A DNA stretch of 64,000 nt from assembly GCA_030704225.1 (NCBI GenBank), contig CP131915.1, positions 2,108,001 to 2,172,000 of the forward strand, given 5' to 3'. The DNA comes from Kosakonia sp. H02. GTDB taxonomy: Bacteria > Pseudomonadota > Gammaproteobacteria > Enterobacterales > Enterobacteriaceae. Position 1 is the stretch's first letter. Each line of letters begins with the position of its first letter. A program made the position numbers and the translations under genes. Shown in pieces: positions 1 to 9,297 of the stretch. The notes below the pieces were generated by a model, which worked only from the letters and a program-made list of their open reading frames with translations, was not told the origin of the DNA and did not search any database.

Positions 1-1
1 C

Positions 2-2347
2 CTGCTGCTGTCGCGCATTCTGTACCAGCAGCAACAAACGCTGCCCTCCGCAGATGAACTGGAAGACATGACCAACCGCATCGCGGATCTGCGTCTTGAG
101 CAGTTCGACATCAACCAGCAACGTGACGCGCTGTTCCAGAATGAAAACTTTGTCGCCAAACTGGAAGAGGGTCATCAAAGTGAAGTGAACGATGAGGTTC
201 ACGACGCGTTGCTACAGGTGGTGGATATGCGCCGCGAATTGCTCGATCAGTTGAACAAACAATTGGGCAACCAACTGATGATGGCGATTAACTTGCAGGT
301 CAATCAGCAGCAGTTAATGAGCGTCTCAAAAAGCCTGCAAGAGATCCTGACCCAGCAAATCTTCTGGGTAAACAGCAACAAGCCGATGGACTGGGAGTGG
401 ATCAAAGCCTTCCCGAAAGCGCTGCATGACCAGATTAAAGCCACGAAGATTACGGTTAACTGGGAAAAAGCCTGGCCTGCGGTGGCCATTGCGTTCCTTG
501 CTGGTTTGCCGCTGTTACTGATTGCCGGGGTGATCCGCTGGCGTTTGCGCTGGCTAAAAAATTACCAGGCGAAGCTTGCCGCGCAGGTGGGGCAGTTACG
601 TGGCGACAGCCAGTTACATACGCCAAAAGCAATCTTAATCGATCTTATCCGCGCGCTGCCGGTGTGCCTGCTGATTCTGGCCGTCGGCCTGATCCTGCTT
701 ACCATGCAGCTCAATATCAGCGAACTGCTGTGGGCGTTCAGTAAAAAACTGGCGCTGTTCTGGCTGGTATTTGGCCTGTGCTGGAAAGTGCTGGAAAAAG
801 ACGGCGTTGCCGTCAGCCACTTTTCTATGCCTGCCCAACTGACCAGCCACTGGCGGCGTCAGATTGTACGTGTCAGCCTCGCATTGCTGCCGCTGCATTT
901 CTGGTCGGTGGTATCGGAGCTTTCCCCGCTGCATCTAATGGATGATGTGCTGGGGCAGTTTGTCATCATGCTGAATCTGCTGGTCATTACCGCGCTGGTC
1001 TGGCCGATGTTTCGCGAAAGCTGGCGCGATAAAGAGTCGCACGGCATGCGCCTGGTGACGGTGACGGTGACGGTGCTGGCGATTGTGCCGATTGCATTAA
1101 TGGTGCTGACCGCAACCGGGTATTTCTATACCACGCTGCGCCTCTCCGGGCGCTGGATTGAAACGGTTTATCTGGTCATTATCTGGAACCTGCTTTATCA
1201 GACTGTTCTGCGTGGTCTGAGCGTGGCGGCACGTCGTATCGCCTATCGCCGTGCGCTGGCGCGTCGACAGAATATGGTGAAAGAGGGCGCAGAAGGCGCT
1301 GAACCGCAGGAAGAGCCGACCATTGCGCTGGAACAGGTAAACCAGCAGACCTTGCGTATCACCATGCTGGTGATGGTGGCGCTGTTTGGCGTGGTGTTCT
1401 GGGCGATTTGGTCTGATTTAATTACCGTTTTTGCCTATCTCGACAGCATTACCCTGTGGCATTACAACGGTACCGAAGCCGGTGCGGCGGTTGTGAAAAG
1501 CGTCACTCTCGGCAGCTTGCTGTTTGCGGTGATTGCTTTTGTGGTGGCCTGGGCGTTGATTCGCAACTTACCCGGTTTGCTGGAAGTGCTGGTGCTCTCA
1601 CGGCTCAATATGCGCCAGGGCTCATCCTATGCCGTGACGACCATTTTGAACTACATCATCATTGCCGTTGGCGCGTTGACGGTCTTCGGTTCACTGGGTG
1701 TGTCGTGGGACAAACTGCAATGGCTGGCGGCGGCATTATCGGTTGGTCTGGGTTTTGGCTTGCAGGAAATTTTCGGTAACTTCGTTTCCGGCCTGATTAT
1801 CCTGTTCGAACGTCCGGTGCGCATCGGCGATACCGTGACCATCGGCACTTTCTCCGGGACGGTCAGCAAAATCCGTATCCGTGCGACGACCATTACCGAC
1901 TTTGACCGCAAAGAGGTGATCATCCCGAACAAAGCGTTCGTCACCGAGCGCCTGATCAACTGGTCGTTGTCCGATACCATCACCCGCGTAGTGATCCGCC
2001 TTGGCGTAGCCTACGGTTCGGATCTGGAAAAAGTGAAAAACGTGCTGCTAAAAGCGGCGATGGATCACCCGAAAGTGATGCACGATCCCGAACCGGCGGT
2101 TTTCTTTACCACCTTCGGGCCGAGTACGCTGGATCACGAACTGCGCCTGTATGTGCGTGAACTGCGCGATCGCAGCTATACGGTGGACGAACTTAACCGC
2201 ACCATCGACCAATTGTGTCGTGACAATGACATTAATATCGCCTTCAACCAGTTAGAAGTTCATCTGCGCAACGGCAAAGGCGATGAAGTGACCGAAGTGA
2301 AACGCGAACTGAAAGGCGACGATCCGACGCCATCAGCAGCAAACTAA
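2..2347 (+). CDS. mscK: Mechanosensitive channel MscK (KefA), 5' end outside window
   Basis: Potassium-dependent mechanosensitive channel of the inner membrane, which releases solutes on hypo-osmotic shock. The open frame enters from the left edge; an internal Met at 68 is not the start, because the residues before it continue the family sequence. About 781 residues are visible of the roughly 1,120 usual for MscK. They comprise the end of the periplasmic coiled-coil region, a series of hydrophobic helices, and a C-terminal MscS-like domain with the Gly/Ala-rich pore helix (AALSVGLGFGLQEIFGNF, near 1730-1790) followed by the beta-domain. The protein ends in a charged tail and TAA. Identity is secure from near-complete match to the E. 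coli protein as I remember it. Confidence 0.95.
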   Translation: MLLSRILYQQQQTLPSADELEDMTNRIADLRLEQFDINQQRDALFQNENFVAKLEEGHQSEVNDEVHDALLQVVDMRRELLDQLNKQLGNQLMMAINLQVNQQQLMSVSKSLQEILTQQIFWVNSNKPMDWEWIKAFPKALHDQIKATKITVNWEKAWPAVAIAFLAGLPLLLIAGVIRWRLRWLKNYQAKLAAQVGQLRGDSQLHTPKAILIDLIRALPVCLLILAVGLILLTMQLNISELLWAFSKKLALFWLVFGLCWKVLEKDGVAVSHFSMPAQLTSHWRRQIVRVSLALLPLHFWSVVSELSPLHLMDDVLGQFVIMLNLLVITALVWPMFRESWRDKESHGMRLVTVTVTVLAIVPIALMVLTATGYFYTTLRLSGRWIETVYLVIIWNLLYQTVLRGLSVAARRIAYRRALARRQNMVKEGAEGAEPQEEPTIALEQVNQQTLRITMLVMVALFGVVFWAIWSDLITVFAYLDSITLWHYNGTEAGAAVVKSVTLGSLLFAVIAFVVAWALIRNLPGLLEVLVLSRLNMRQGSSYAVTTILNYIIIAVGALTVFGSLGVSWDKLQWLAAALSVGLGFGLQEIFGNFVSGLIILFERPVRIGDTVTIGTFSGTVSKIRIRATTITDFDRKEVIIPNKAFVTERLINWSLSDTITRVVIRLGVAYGSDLEKVKNVLLKAAMDHPKVMHDPEPAVFFTTFGPSTLDHELRLYVRELRDRSYTVDELNRTIDQLCRDNDINIAFNQLEVHLRNGKGDEVTEVKRELKGDDPTPSAAN

Positions 2348-2364
2348 ACGCTTGCCCCTCTTCC

Positions 2365-2520
2365 TCAGGGGAGAGGGGCAGAAAACTGCTTCTTCTCGTA
2401 ATCCCGCTTCACAATTTCCAGCGCCTTTAATACGACTTCAGGCGCGATTTCATGCTGTTCCAGCAACATAATCAGATCCACGGCCAGCTTGACCTCATCC
2501 GGGGCATTTTCCAGGGACAT
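2365..2520 (-). CDS. rsmS: RsmS (YbaM) small protein
   Basis: A 51-codon gene on the minus strand that starts MSLENAPDEVKLAVDLIMLL and ends at TGA (2365-2367). It matches E. coli YbaM/RsmS, a small protein linked in Pectobacterium to regulation of secondary metabolism; its biochemical role is not settled. It follows priC by about 13 bases in the same direction, so the two probably share a transcript, as in E. coli. An in-frame ATG directly before this one (2521-2523) could also serve; the spacing from the AGGAG ribosome site (5 nt to the second ATG) favours the start given. The C-terminus (KKQFSAPLP) differs from E. coli. Confidence 0.85.
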   Translation of the reverse strand: MSLENAPDEVKLAVDLIMLLEQHEIAPEVVLKALEIVKRDYEKKQFSAPLP

Positions 2521-2533
2521 CATCTCTCCTCGG

Positions 2534-3061
2534 TTAGCGGGTTAAGCGCGCCAGCACGCTCTCAATATTGCCCAGCGCCTGGCGACAGCGCGTGAGCCTT
2601 GCGCCCAGGGCATCGACTTCTTTATGTAACTGCTGCTGCTCAACCAGCGTCGTGACCGCAGCCAGACGCTGCTCGCGCTCGTGCTTCATTGCCAGCAGAC
2701 GGCGCTCATACTCCTGATGTTGCAAACGGCGGCGCTGCCAGCGGGTAATGGCAGGAGAAGAATGATCCCACTGACGCAGCGGCCAGACCGCGCTTTCACG
2801 CGTTAACGCGGCGATTTGCGCCGTTAAGTGCTCCGCCAGCCATGCCACCTGCGGCAGATGATTGCCTTTAACTGCATGGCGTAATGCTGCCAGGTTGGCG
2901 GCGGTTTCATCCAGATAAGATTGCATCCGCGTGCTGCGCGTTTGAAAAAGCTGGCGATCGAAACGGGCGCTGACCGTGGCATGCTGCGCCAGCGGCGCGG
3001 CCTGTTGGCGCAATAGTGCAAGCTGGTGTTCCAGCGTCTGTAAAAGCGCATCGCTTTTCAT
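2534..3061 (-). CDS. priC: Primosomal replication protein PriC
   Basis: PriC helps reload the DnaB helicase at stalled forks that lack a leading strand near the fork, in the PriC-Rep restart route. The product is 175 aa, all-helical and rich in Arg, Gln and Leu (MKSDALLQTLEHQLALLRQQ at the start), as expected for this short cytoplasmic family. It lies between ybaN (divergent) and rsmS, exactly as in E. coli. The ATG at 3059-3061 has a GGGGAAGAG ribosome site upstream. No odd features seen. Confidence 0.92.
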   Translation of the reverse strand: MKSDALLQTLEHQLALLRQQAAPLAQHATVSARFDRQLFQTRSTRMQSYLDETAANLAALRHAVKGNHLPQVAWLAEHLTAQIAALTRESAVWPLRQWDHSSPAITRWQRRRLQHQEYERRLLAMKHEREQRLAAVTTLVEQQQLHKEVDALGARLTRCRQALGNIESVLARLTR

Positions 3062-3127
3062 GGCTCTTCCCCTGTAATTCGCGGCGATTATGATACATTA
3101 GCCGCTCATCCTGTAACGATTAGCACT

Positions 3128-3505
3128 ATGCAACGCATTATTTTAATCATCATTGGCTGGCTGGCGGTAGTGCTCGGCACTCTCGGTGTCTTCTTGCCTC
3201 TGTTACCCACCACGCCCTTTATTCTGTTGGCCGCGTGGTGTTTTGCGCGCTCGTCACCGCGTTTTCACCACTGGCTGCTTTATCGCTCGTGGTTTGGCGG
3301 CTATCTACGCCACTGGCAACAATACCGCGCTATGCCGCCGGGTGCGAAGCCGCGCGCGATTGTGGTTATTCTGCTGACCTTTGCCGTTTCATTGTATTTG
3401 GTGAAGATGTGGTGGGTGCGCGTTCTGCTGCTGGTCATATTGACCTGTTTGCTGATTTTTATGTGGCGCATTCCGGTGATTGATGCAAAGCAACAAAAAC
3501 CATAA
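3128..3505 (+). CDS. ybaN: YbaN family inner-membrane protein (DUF454)
   Basis: A 125-aa integral membrane protein of the DUF454 family. Hydrophobic segments are visible near residues 3-25 and 75-115, with the conserved LPLLPTTPFILLAAWCFARSSPRF motif region between residues 20 and 45 that defines the family. Function is unknown; the family is widespread in proteobacteria. It is transcribed divergently from priC with only 66 bases between the starts, and apt follows downstream, as in E. coli. Confidence 0.9.
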   Translation: MQRIILIIIGWLAVVLGTLGVFLPLLPTTPFILLAAWCFARSSPRFHHWLLYRSWFGGYLRHWQQYRAMPPGAKPRAIVVILLTFAVSLYLVKMWWVRVLLLVILTCLLIFMWRIPVIDAKQQKP

Positions 3506-3656
3506 AGCGCAGTGATGGCAGTTGCAATTATCCCTGACTGCCAGTAAATTCGAGCGTTTTCGAGCACGGGTGCGTCTGGTTAAATGTTAACCAGAGGTTA
3601 TATCAGCCTTTCCCGCACATACCGTGAGTAATACCGTTTCTATCAGGCAAAAATCC

Positions 3657-4208
3657 ATGACAGCGACTGCGCAGCAGCTTGAATTTCTCAAAAACAGCAT
3701 CAAAAGCATTCAGGATTACCCGAAACCGGGCATCCTGTTCCGTGATGTCACCAGTTTGCTGGAAGATCCGAAAGCGTACGCTCTCAGCATCGAACTGCTG
3801 GTTGAGCGTTACAAAAACGCCGGGATCACCAAAGTTGTTGGTACCGAAGCCCGTGGCTTCCTGTTTGGCGCGCCGGTTGCGCTGGGTCTGGGCGTTGGCT
3901 TTGTGCCGGTGCGTAAACCGCGTAAACTGCCACGCGAAACCATCGCCGAAAGCTATGAGCTGGAGTACGGCACCGATCAGTTAGAGATCCACGTTGATGC
4001 GATTCAGGCTGGCGATAAAGTGCTGGTGGTGGACGATCTGCTGGCAACCGGCGGCACCATCGAAGCGACGGTAAAACTGATTCGCCGCCTGGGTGGTGAA
4101 GTGACCGACGCCGCATTTATCATTAATTTATTCGATCTTGGCGGCGAGCAGCGCCTGCAAAAACAGGGCGTCACCAGCTACAGCCTGGTGCCGTTCCCGG
4201 GGCATTGA
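3657..4208 (+). CDS. apt: Adenine phosphoribosyltransferase
   Basis: Converts adenine and PRPP to AMP plus pyrophosphate in purine salvage. The product is 183 aa and starts MTATAQQLEFLKNSIKSIQD; I chose this ATG over one 33 bases upstream because it reproduces the E. coli N-terminus. The PRPP-binding motif VLVVDDLLATGGT is at about residues 122-134. A 13-bp perfect hairpin follows the gene, before dnaX. Cytoplasmic dimer in the family. Nothing unusual in the protein. Confidence 0.96.
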   Translation: MTATAQQLEFLKNSIKSIQDYPKPGILFRDVTSLLEDPKAYALSIELLVERYKNAGITKVVGTEARGFLFGAPVALGLGVGFVPVRKPRKLPRETIAESYELEYGTDQLEIHVDAIQAGDKVLVVDDLLATGGTIEATVKLIRRLGGEVTDAAFIINLFDLGGEQRLQKQGVTSYSLVPFPGH

Positions 4209-4228
4209 TTCGGCTGCCCACGCAACGC

Positions 4229-4260
4229 CACTTCATCCCTCTCGCCTGAGGGATGAAGTG
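4229..4260 (+). other. Perfect hairpin between apt and dnaX
   Basis: Arms CACTTCATCCCTC and GAGGGATGAAGTG pair over 13 bp around a 6-nt loop. No run of T follows, so it is not a standard intrinsic terminator. It may stabilise the apt mRNA end or be a degenerate repeat element. Confidence 0.5.
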
Positions 4261-4330
4261 CATTCACAGTCAAGGCTGTGTTAGCATTACCCCTTCGTGA
4301 ATCCACCTTCCAGCGTTTCAGAGCCTGCCA

Positions 4331-6262
4331 ATGAGTTATCAGGTCTTAGCCCGAAAATGGCGACCACAAACTTTTGCTGACGTCGTCGGCCAGGAGCATG
4401 TGCTGACCGCACTGGCGAACGGCTTAACATCAGGACGCATTCACCATGCGTATCTGTTCTCCGGCACCCGTGGCGTCGGGAAAACCTCTATTGCCCGTTT
4501 GCTGGCGAAGGGGCTGAACTGCGAAACCGGCATTACCGCAACGCCGTGTGGCGTTTGTGATAACTGCCGTGAAATCGAGCAGGGCCGCTTTGTCGATTTG
4601 ATAGAAATCGACGCCGCGTCGCGCACCAAAGTTGAAGATACCCGCGATCTGCTCGACAACGTGCAGTACGCCCCGGCGCGTGGCCGCTTCAAAGTCTATC
4701 TGATTGACGAAGTGCACATGCTCTCGCGCCACAGCTTTAACGCGCTGCTGAAAACCCTCGAAGAGCCGCCCGCGCATGTAAAATTCCTGCTGGCGACCAC
4801 CGATCCGCAAAAACTGCCGGTAACCATTCTTTCCCGTTGCCTACAGTTCCACCTTAAAGCGCTGGATGTTGACCAGATCCGCACCCAGCTTGAACACATT
4901 CTCGCTGACGAGAAAATCGAATCCGAACCGCGCGCGCTGCAACTGCTGGCCCGCGCCGCCGATGGCAGTCTGCGCGATGCGCTGAGCCTGACCGATCAGG
5001 CGATTGCCAGCGGCAACGGCCAGCTTTCCGCAGCGGTAGTCAGTTCGATGCTCGGCACGCTCAACGACGACCAGGCATTGTCGCTGGTTGAAGCGGTGGT
5101 CGCTGCCAATGGCGAACGCGCGATGGCGCTGGTCACCGATGCCGCCTCGCGTGGTGTCGAGTGGGATGCGCTGCTGCTGGAGATGCAAACCCTGCTGCAC
5201 CGCATCGCGATGGTTCAACTGACGCCTGCGGCGCTCGGCAGCGATATGGCCCCGATTGAGCATCGTCTGCGCGAGCTGGCCCGCACCGTGCCGCCAGCGG
5301 ATGTGCAACTCTATTACCAGACACTGTTGATTGGCCGCAAAGAGCTGCCGTTTGCGCCGGACAGGCGCATGGGCGTTGAAATGACGCTGCTGCGCGCGCT
5401 GGCGTTCCATCCGCGCGCGCCGTTGCCCGCACCGGAAGTGCCACAACAATCTTTCGCGCCCGTTGCGCCAACGGCGGTAATGTCGTCGCAACAGGTGGCA
5501 CCTGCCCCGCAGGCGCAGCCCGCACCGCAACAGGATGTTCCGCTGCCGCCCTCAACCAGCCAGGTGCTGGAGGCGCGCAGGCAACTGCAACGTGCTCAGG
5601 GCGCAGACAAAGCAAAAAAGAGTGAACCGGCAGCCGCAACCCGCGCGCGGCCGGTGAATAATGCCGCGCTGGAAAGGCTGGCATCGGTGACCGAGCGCGT
5701 GCAGTCACGCCCGGCTCCGGCGGCGCTCGAACAGGCAGCCGTGAAAAAAGAAGCCTATCGCTGGAAAGCGACTACGGTTGTTGAAGAGATTAAAGAAGTC
5801 ATCGCGACGCCCAAGGCGCTGAAAAAGGCGCTGGAGCATGAAAAAACGCCGGAACTGGCGAAAAAACTGGCGGAAGAGGCGATTGAACGCGACGCGTGGG
5901 CCAAAGAAGTGAGCCTGCTGAAGCTACCGAAACTGGTGGAGCAGGTGGCACTCAATGCGTGGAAAGAGCAGGATGGCGAACGGCTGTGCCTGCATTTGCG
6001 CACGTCACAGCGCCATCTTAATTCGCCAGGCGCGCTGAAAGTGCTGAGCGAGGCGCTTAGCGAATTGCACGGTACTGCGGTTGAACTGACGATTGTTGAA
6101 GATGATAATCCGGCAGTGCGCACGCCGCTGGAGTGGCGTCAGGCCATTTATGAAGAGAAACTTGCGCAGGCGCGCGAGGCGATTATCGCGGATAGCAACA
6201 TCCAGACGCTGCAACGCTTTTTTGATGCGGATCTGGACGAAGAGAGTATCCGCCCCCTTTGA
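4331..6262 (+). CDS. dnaX: DNA polymerase III tau subunit (gamma by frameshift)
   Basis: Clamp-loader ATPase of the replicative polymerase. The full product (tau, 643 aa) has Walker A GTRGVGKTS near residue 45, a Cys cluster (CGVCDNC) near residue 73, and LIDEVHML near residue 125. A Pro/Ala/Gln-rich linker follows near residues 365-430, then the C-terminal domains that bind DnaB and alpha. A slippery heptamer at 5614-5620 should yield the shorter gamma subunit of 431 aa by -1 frameshifting, stopping at TGA 5623-5625. The gene order apt-dnaX-ybaB-recR is that of E. coli and the four are probably partly cotranscribed. Confidence 0.97.
   Translation: MSYQVLARKWRPQTFADVVGQEHVLTALANGLTSGRIHHAYLFSGTRGVGKTSIARLLAKGLNCETGITATPCGVCDNCREIEQGRFVDLIEIDAASRTKVEDTRDLLDNVQYAPARGRFKVYLIDEVHMLSRHSFNALLKTLEEPPAHVKFLLATTDPQKLPVTILSRCLQFHLKALDVDQIRTQLEHILADEKIESEPRALQLLARAADGSLRDALSLTDQAIASGNGQLSAAVVSSMLGTLNDDQALSLVEAVVAANGERAMALVTDAASRGVEWDALLLEMQTLLHRIAMVQLTPAALGSDMAPIEHRLRELARTVPPADVQLYYQTLLIGRKELPFAPDRRMGVEMTLLRALAFHPRAPLPAPEVPQQSFAPVAPTAVMSSQQVAPAPQAQPAPQQDVPLPPSTSQVLEARRQLQRAQGADKAKKSEPAAATRARPVNNAALERLASVTERVQSRPAPAALEQAAVKKEAYRWKATTVVEEIKEVIATPKALKKALEHEKTPELAKKLAEEAIERDAWAKEVSLLKLPKLVEQVALNAWKEQDGERLCLHLRTSQRHLNSPGALKVLSEALSELHGTAVELTIVEDDNPAVRTPLEWRQAIYEEKLAQAREAIIADSNIQTLQRFFDADLDEESIRPL
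5614..5625 (+). promoter_or_regulatory. dnaX: dnaX programmed -1 frameshift site
   Basis: The heptamer A AAA AAG lies in frame (codons GCA AAA AAG) and is followed in the -1 frame by GAG TGA, so a slip ends the product after 431 residues, the length of E. coli gamma. A GC-rich stem candidate (CCGGC...GCCGG) begins 7 bases downstream. The upstream Shine-Dalgarno-like stimulator, AGGGAG in E. coli, reads AGGGCG here (around 5598-5603). Confidence 0.85.
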
Positions 6263-6343
6263 CGGGCTGCTGATGCAACCCGTTTTCAACCCTGAATGTG
6301 ACTTATCACTCTGGTCAGTCACCACAGCTAAAGAGAGAAGCCT

Positions 6344-6673
6344 ATGTTTGGAAAAGGCGGTCTGGGTAACCTGATGAAACAGGCCCAGCAGATGCAAGAA
6401 AAAATGCAGAAAGTGCAGGAAGAGATTGCGCAACTGGAAGTCACCGGCGAATCCGGCGCGGGTCTGGTGAAAGTGACCATCAACGGCGCGCATAACTGCC
6501 GTCGCGTGGAGATCGATCCAAGCCTGCTCGAAGATGACAAAGAGATGCTGGAAGACTTGGTTGCCGCTGCATTTAACGATGCTGCTCGCCGCATCGAAGA
6601 AACGCAGAAAGAGAAAATGGCGTCTGTCTCTTCCGGTATGTCTCTGCCGCCAGGCTTTAAGATGCCGTTCTGA
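6344..6673 (+). CDS. ybaB: YbaB/EbfC nucleoid-associated protein
   Basis: Small DNA-binding protein of the EbfC/YbaB family, 109 aa, usually paired with recR. The N-terminal third is a Met/Gln/Glu-rich helix (LMKQAQQMQEKMQKVQEEI), then the central beta region (GLVKVTINGAHNCRRVEIDPSLL) and a C-terminal helix, as in the tweezer-like dimers known for the family. A GAGAGAAGCC ribosome site precedes the ATG. Its stop overlaps the recR start by one base (TGATG), indicating translational coupling. Confidence 0.94.
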   Translation: MFGKGGLGNLMKQAQQMQEKMQKVQEEIAQLEVTGESGAGLVKVTINGAHNCRRVEIDPSLLEDDKEMLEDLVAAAFNDAARRIEETQKEKMASVSSGMSLPPGFKMPF

Positions 6674-7278
6674 TGCAGACCAGTCCGCTGTTAACACAGC
6701 TTATGGAAGCTTTGCGCTGCCTGCCGGGCGTTGGCCCGAAGTCGGCGCAGCGCATGGCGTTTACGCTGTTGCAGCGGGATCGCAGCGGCGGTATGCGCCT
6801 CGCGCAGGCGCTGACCCGGGCGATGTCGGAAATCGGCCACTGTGCCGATTGCCGTACCTTTACCGAGCAAGAGGTGTGCAATATTTGCAGCAATCCTCGT
6901 CGCCAGGAAAACGGTCAAATCTGCGTGGTGGAAAGCCCGGCAGATATCTATGCCATCGAGCAAACCGGGCAGTTCTCCGGTCGCTACTTTGTGCTGATGG
7001 GGCATCTGTCGCCGCTGGACGGTATCGGGCCGGATGATATCGGCCTCGACAGGCTGGAGCAGCGCCTCGAGTCTGAAAAAATCCAGGAAGTGATCCTCGC
7101 CACCAACCCGACGGTGGAAGGGGAAGCGACCGCCAACTACATTGCCGAGCTTTGCGCGCAGTATGGCGTAGAAGCCAGCCGTATTGCTCACGGTGTACCG
7201 GTGGGCGGCGAGCTGGAAATGGTCGACGGGACGACGCTGTCGCATTCGTTAGCCGGGCGTCATAAGATTCGTTTTTAA
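6673..7278 (+). CDS. recR: Recombination mediator RecR
   Basis: RecR works with RecO (and RecF) to load RecA on SSB-coated gaps. The 201-aa product has the N-terminal helix-hairpin-helix (LPGVGPKSAQRMAF), the Cys4 zinc finger (C..C near residues 57-72, CADC and CNIC) and a Toprim domain (VVESPADIYAIE, then VILATNPTVEGEATANY). Length and order match the family. It overlaps ybaB by one base. A GGAGGCA/TGCCTCC hairpin follows the stop at about 7285-7307. Confidence 0.96.
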   Translation: MQTSPLLTQLMEALRCLPGVGPKSAQRMAFTLLQRDRSGGMRLAQALTRAMSEIGHCADCRTFTEQEVCNICSNPRRQENGQICVVESPADIYAIEQTGQFSGRYFVLMGHLSPLDGIGPDDIGLDRLEQRLESEKIQEVILATNPTVEGEATANYIAELCAQYGVEASRIAHGVPVGGELEMVDGTTLSHSLAGRHKIRF

Positions 7279-7307
7279 CCAAACGGAGGCAGAAATTTTT
7301 GCCTCCG

Positions 7308-7336
7308 CTTGAAAATCCTCTTCAATATCCCCACTT
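7308..7336 (+). promoter_or_regulatory. Sigma-32 (heat-shock) promoter of htpG
   Basis: CTTGAAA at 7308-7314 and CCCCACTT at 7329-7336, separated by 14 bases, match the RpoH consensus (CTTGAAA, CCCCATNT). They sit 52 bases before the htpG ATG, the place of the known htpG heat-shock promoter in E. coli. Confidence 0.8.
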
Positions 7337-7387
7337 CTCCCTCAACGCTTTTTCTACCTTGTAAATGGCATTGTTGAGGTTTTCCCA

Positions 7388-9262
7388 ATGAAAGGACAAG
7401 AAACACGTGGTTTTCAGTCAGAAGTGAAACAGCTTCTGCATTTGATGATCCATTCTCTTTATTCCAACAAAGAAATCTTCCTGCGTGAGCTTATCTCCAA
7501 CGCCTCGGATGCGGCGGACAAACTCCGTTTCCGCGCGCTCTCCAAACCTGAATTGTATGAAGGCGACGGCGATCTGCATGTGCGTGTCTCCTTTGATAAA
7601 GAGAACCGTACGCTGACCATCGCCGATAACGGCATCGGTATGACGCGCGATGAAGTGATTGATCACCTGGGGACGATTGCCAAATCCGGCACCAAGGCTT
7701 TCCTCGAATCCATGGGCTCCGATCAGGCGAAAGATAGCCAACTGATTGGTCAGTTCGGCGTCGGCTTCTACTCGGCGTTTATTGTTGCCGATAAAGTGAC
7801 CGTGCGTACCCGTGCAGCGGGCGAAAGCGCGGAAAACGGCGTGTTCTGGGAATCAGAAGGCGCGGGCGAATATACCGTTGCGGACATCACCAAAGCCGAT
7901 CGCGGGACCGAAATCACCCTGCATCTGCGTGAAGGGGAAGATGATTTCCTCAACGACTGGCGAGTGCGCTCCATCATCAGCAAATATTCCGACCATATTG
8001 CGCTGCCGGTAGAGATCGAAAAACAGGAAGAGAAGGACGGCGAAACCGTCGTTTCCTGGGAAAAGATCAACAAAGCGCAGGCGCTGTGGACGCGCAACAA
8101 GTCTGAAATTAAAGACGAAGAGTACAACGAGTTCTACAAACACATTTCCCACGACTTTACCGATCCGCTTATCTGGAGCCATAACCGCGTTGAAGGGAAG
8201 CAGGAGTACACCAGCCTGCTCTATATTCCGTCGCAGGCTCCGTGGGATATGTGGAACCGCGATCACAAGCACGGCCTGAAACTTTACGTGCAGCGCGTGT
8301 TTATCATGGACGAAGCCGAACAGTTCATGCCGAACTACCTGCGTTTCGTGCGCGGGCTGGTGGATTCCAACGATCTGCCGCTGAACGTTTCCCGTGAAAT
8401 TCTGCAAGACAGCAATGTCACACGTAGCCTGCGCACCGCGCTGACCAAACGCGTGCTGCAAATGCTGGAAAAACTGGCGAAAGACGACGCGGAAAAATAC
8501 CAGACCTTCTGGCAACAGTTCGGTCTGGTGCTGAAAGAGGGCACCGGGGAAGACAGCGCCAACCTGGAAACCATCGCCAAACTGCTGCGCTTTGCTTCAA
8601 CGCACACCGACTCCTCCGCGCAGACCGTGTCGCTGGAAGAGTATGTCTCGCGTATGAAAGAAGGGCAGGAGAAGATCTACTTCATCACCGCCGACAGCTA
8701 TGCCGCCGCGAAGAGCAGCCCGCATCTGGAACTGCTGCGTAAGAAAGGCATCGAAGTGTTGCTGCTTTCCGATCGCATCGATGAATGGATGATGAGCTAC
8801 CTGACGGAGTTCGACGGCAAGCCGTTCCAGTCCGTGGCGAAAGCCGATGAGTCGCTGGATAAACTGGCCGACGATGTTGATGAATCGACAAAAGAAGCGG
8901 AAAAAGCGCTGGAGCCGTTCGTTGAGCGCGTGAAAACCCTGCTTGGCGATCGCGTGAAAGAGGTGCGTCTGACCCACCGTCTGACGGACACGCCGGCCGT
9001 TGTCGTCACCGATGCCGACGAAATGAGTACGCAAATGGCGAAGCTGTTTGCCGCTGCCGGCCAGAGCGCGCCGGAAGTGAAATACATCTTCGAACTGAAC
9101 CCGGATCACGCGCTGGTGAAACGCGCGTCGGATACGCAGGACGACGCGCAGTTTAACCAATGGGTTGAGCTGCTGCTGGATCAGGCGCTGTTTGCCGAGC
9201 GCGGTACGCTGGAAGATCCGAACCAGTTTATCCGCCGTATGAATCAGCTGCTGGTTTCTTAA
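7388..9262 (+). CDS. htpG: Chaperone HtpG (Hsp90)
   Basis: Bacterial Hsp90, an ATP-dependent cytosolic chaperone that acts with DnaK on client proteins. At 624 aa it is full length. The GHKL ATP-binding motifs are in order: ELISNASDAADKLRF (about 34-48), DNGIGM (about 80-85), and GQFGVGFYSAF (about 121-131), followed by the middle and dimerisation domains. A sigma-32 promoter lies just upstream and an intrinsic terminator (9272-9297) just downstream, so it forms its own heat-shock unit. Confidence 0.97.
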   Translation: MKGQETRGFQSEVKQLLHLMIHSLYSNKEIFLRELISNASDAADKLRFRALSKPELYEGDGDLHVRVSFDKENRTLTIADNGIGMTRDEVIDHLGTIAKSGTKAFLESMGSDQAKDSQLIGQFGVGFYSAFIVADKVTVRTRAAGESAENGVFWESEGAGEYTVADITKADRGTEITLHLREGEDDFLNDWRVRSIISKYSDHIALPVEIEKQEEKDGETVVSWEKINKAQALWTRNKSEIKDEEYNEFYKHISHDFTDPLIWSHNRVEGKQEYTSLLYIPSQAPWDMWNRDHKHGLKLYVQRVFIMDEAEQFMPNYLRFVRGLVDSNDLPLNVSREILQDSNVTRSLRTALTKRVLQMLEKLAKDDAEKYQTFWQQFGLVLKEGTGEDSANLETIAKLLRFASTHTDSSAQTVSLEEYVSRMKEGQEKIYFITADSYAAAKSSPHLELLRKKGIEVLLLSDRIDEWMMSYLTEFDGKPFQSVAKADESLDKLADDVDESTKEAEKALEPFVERVKTLLGDRVKEVRLTHRLTDTPAVVVTDADEMSTQMAKLFAAAGQSAPEVKYIFELNPDHALVKRASDTQDDAQFNQWVELLLDQALFAERGTLEDPNQFIRRMNQLLVS

Positions 9263-9271
9263 GCAGACACA

Positions 9272-9297
9272 GGGAGGCAAAGTTGCCTCCCTTTTTT
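9272..9297 (+). terminator. Intrinsic terminator after htpG
   Basis: GGGAGGCAA and TTGCCTCCC form a 9-bp stem followed by six T. Confidence 0.85.

Noticed and set aside
4841..5708. Long open frames antisense to dnaX
   Set aside because: They arise from high GC and codon bias of dnaX, have low-complexity Arg/Ala/His content and no ribosome sites.
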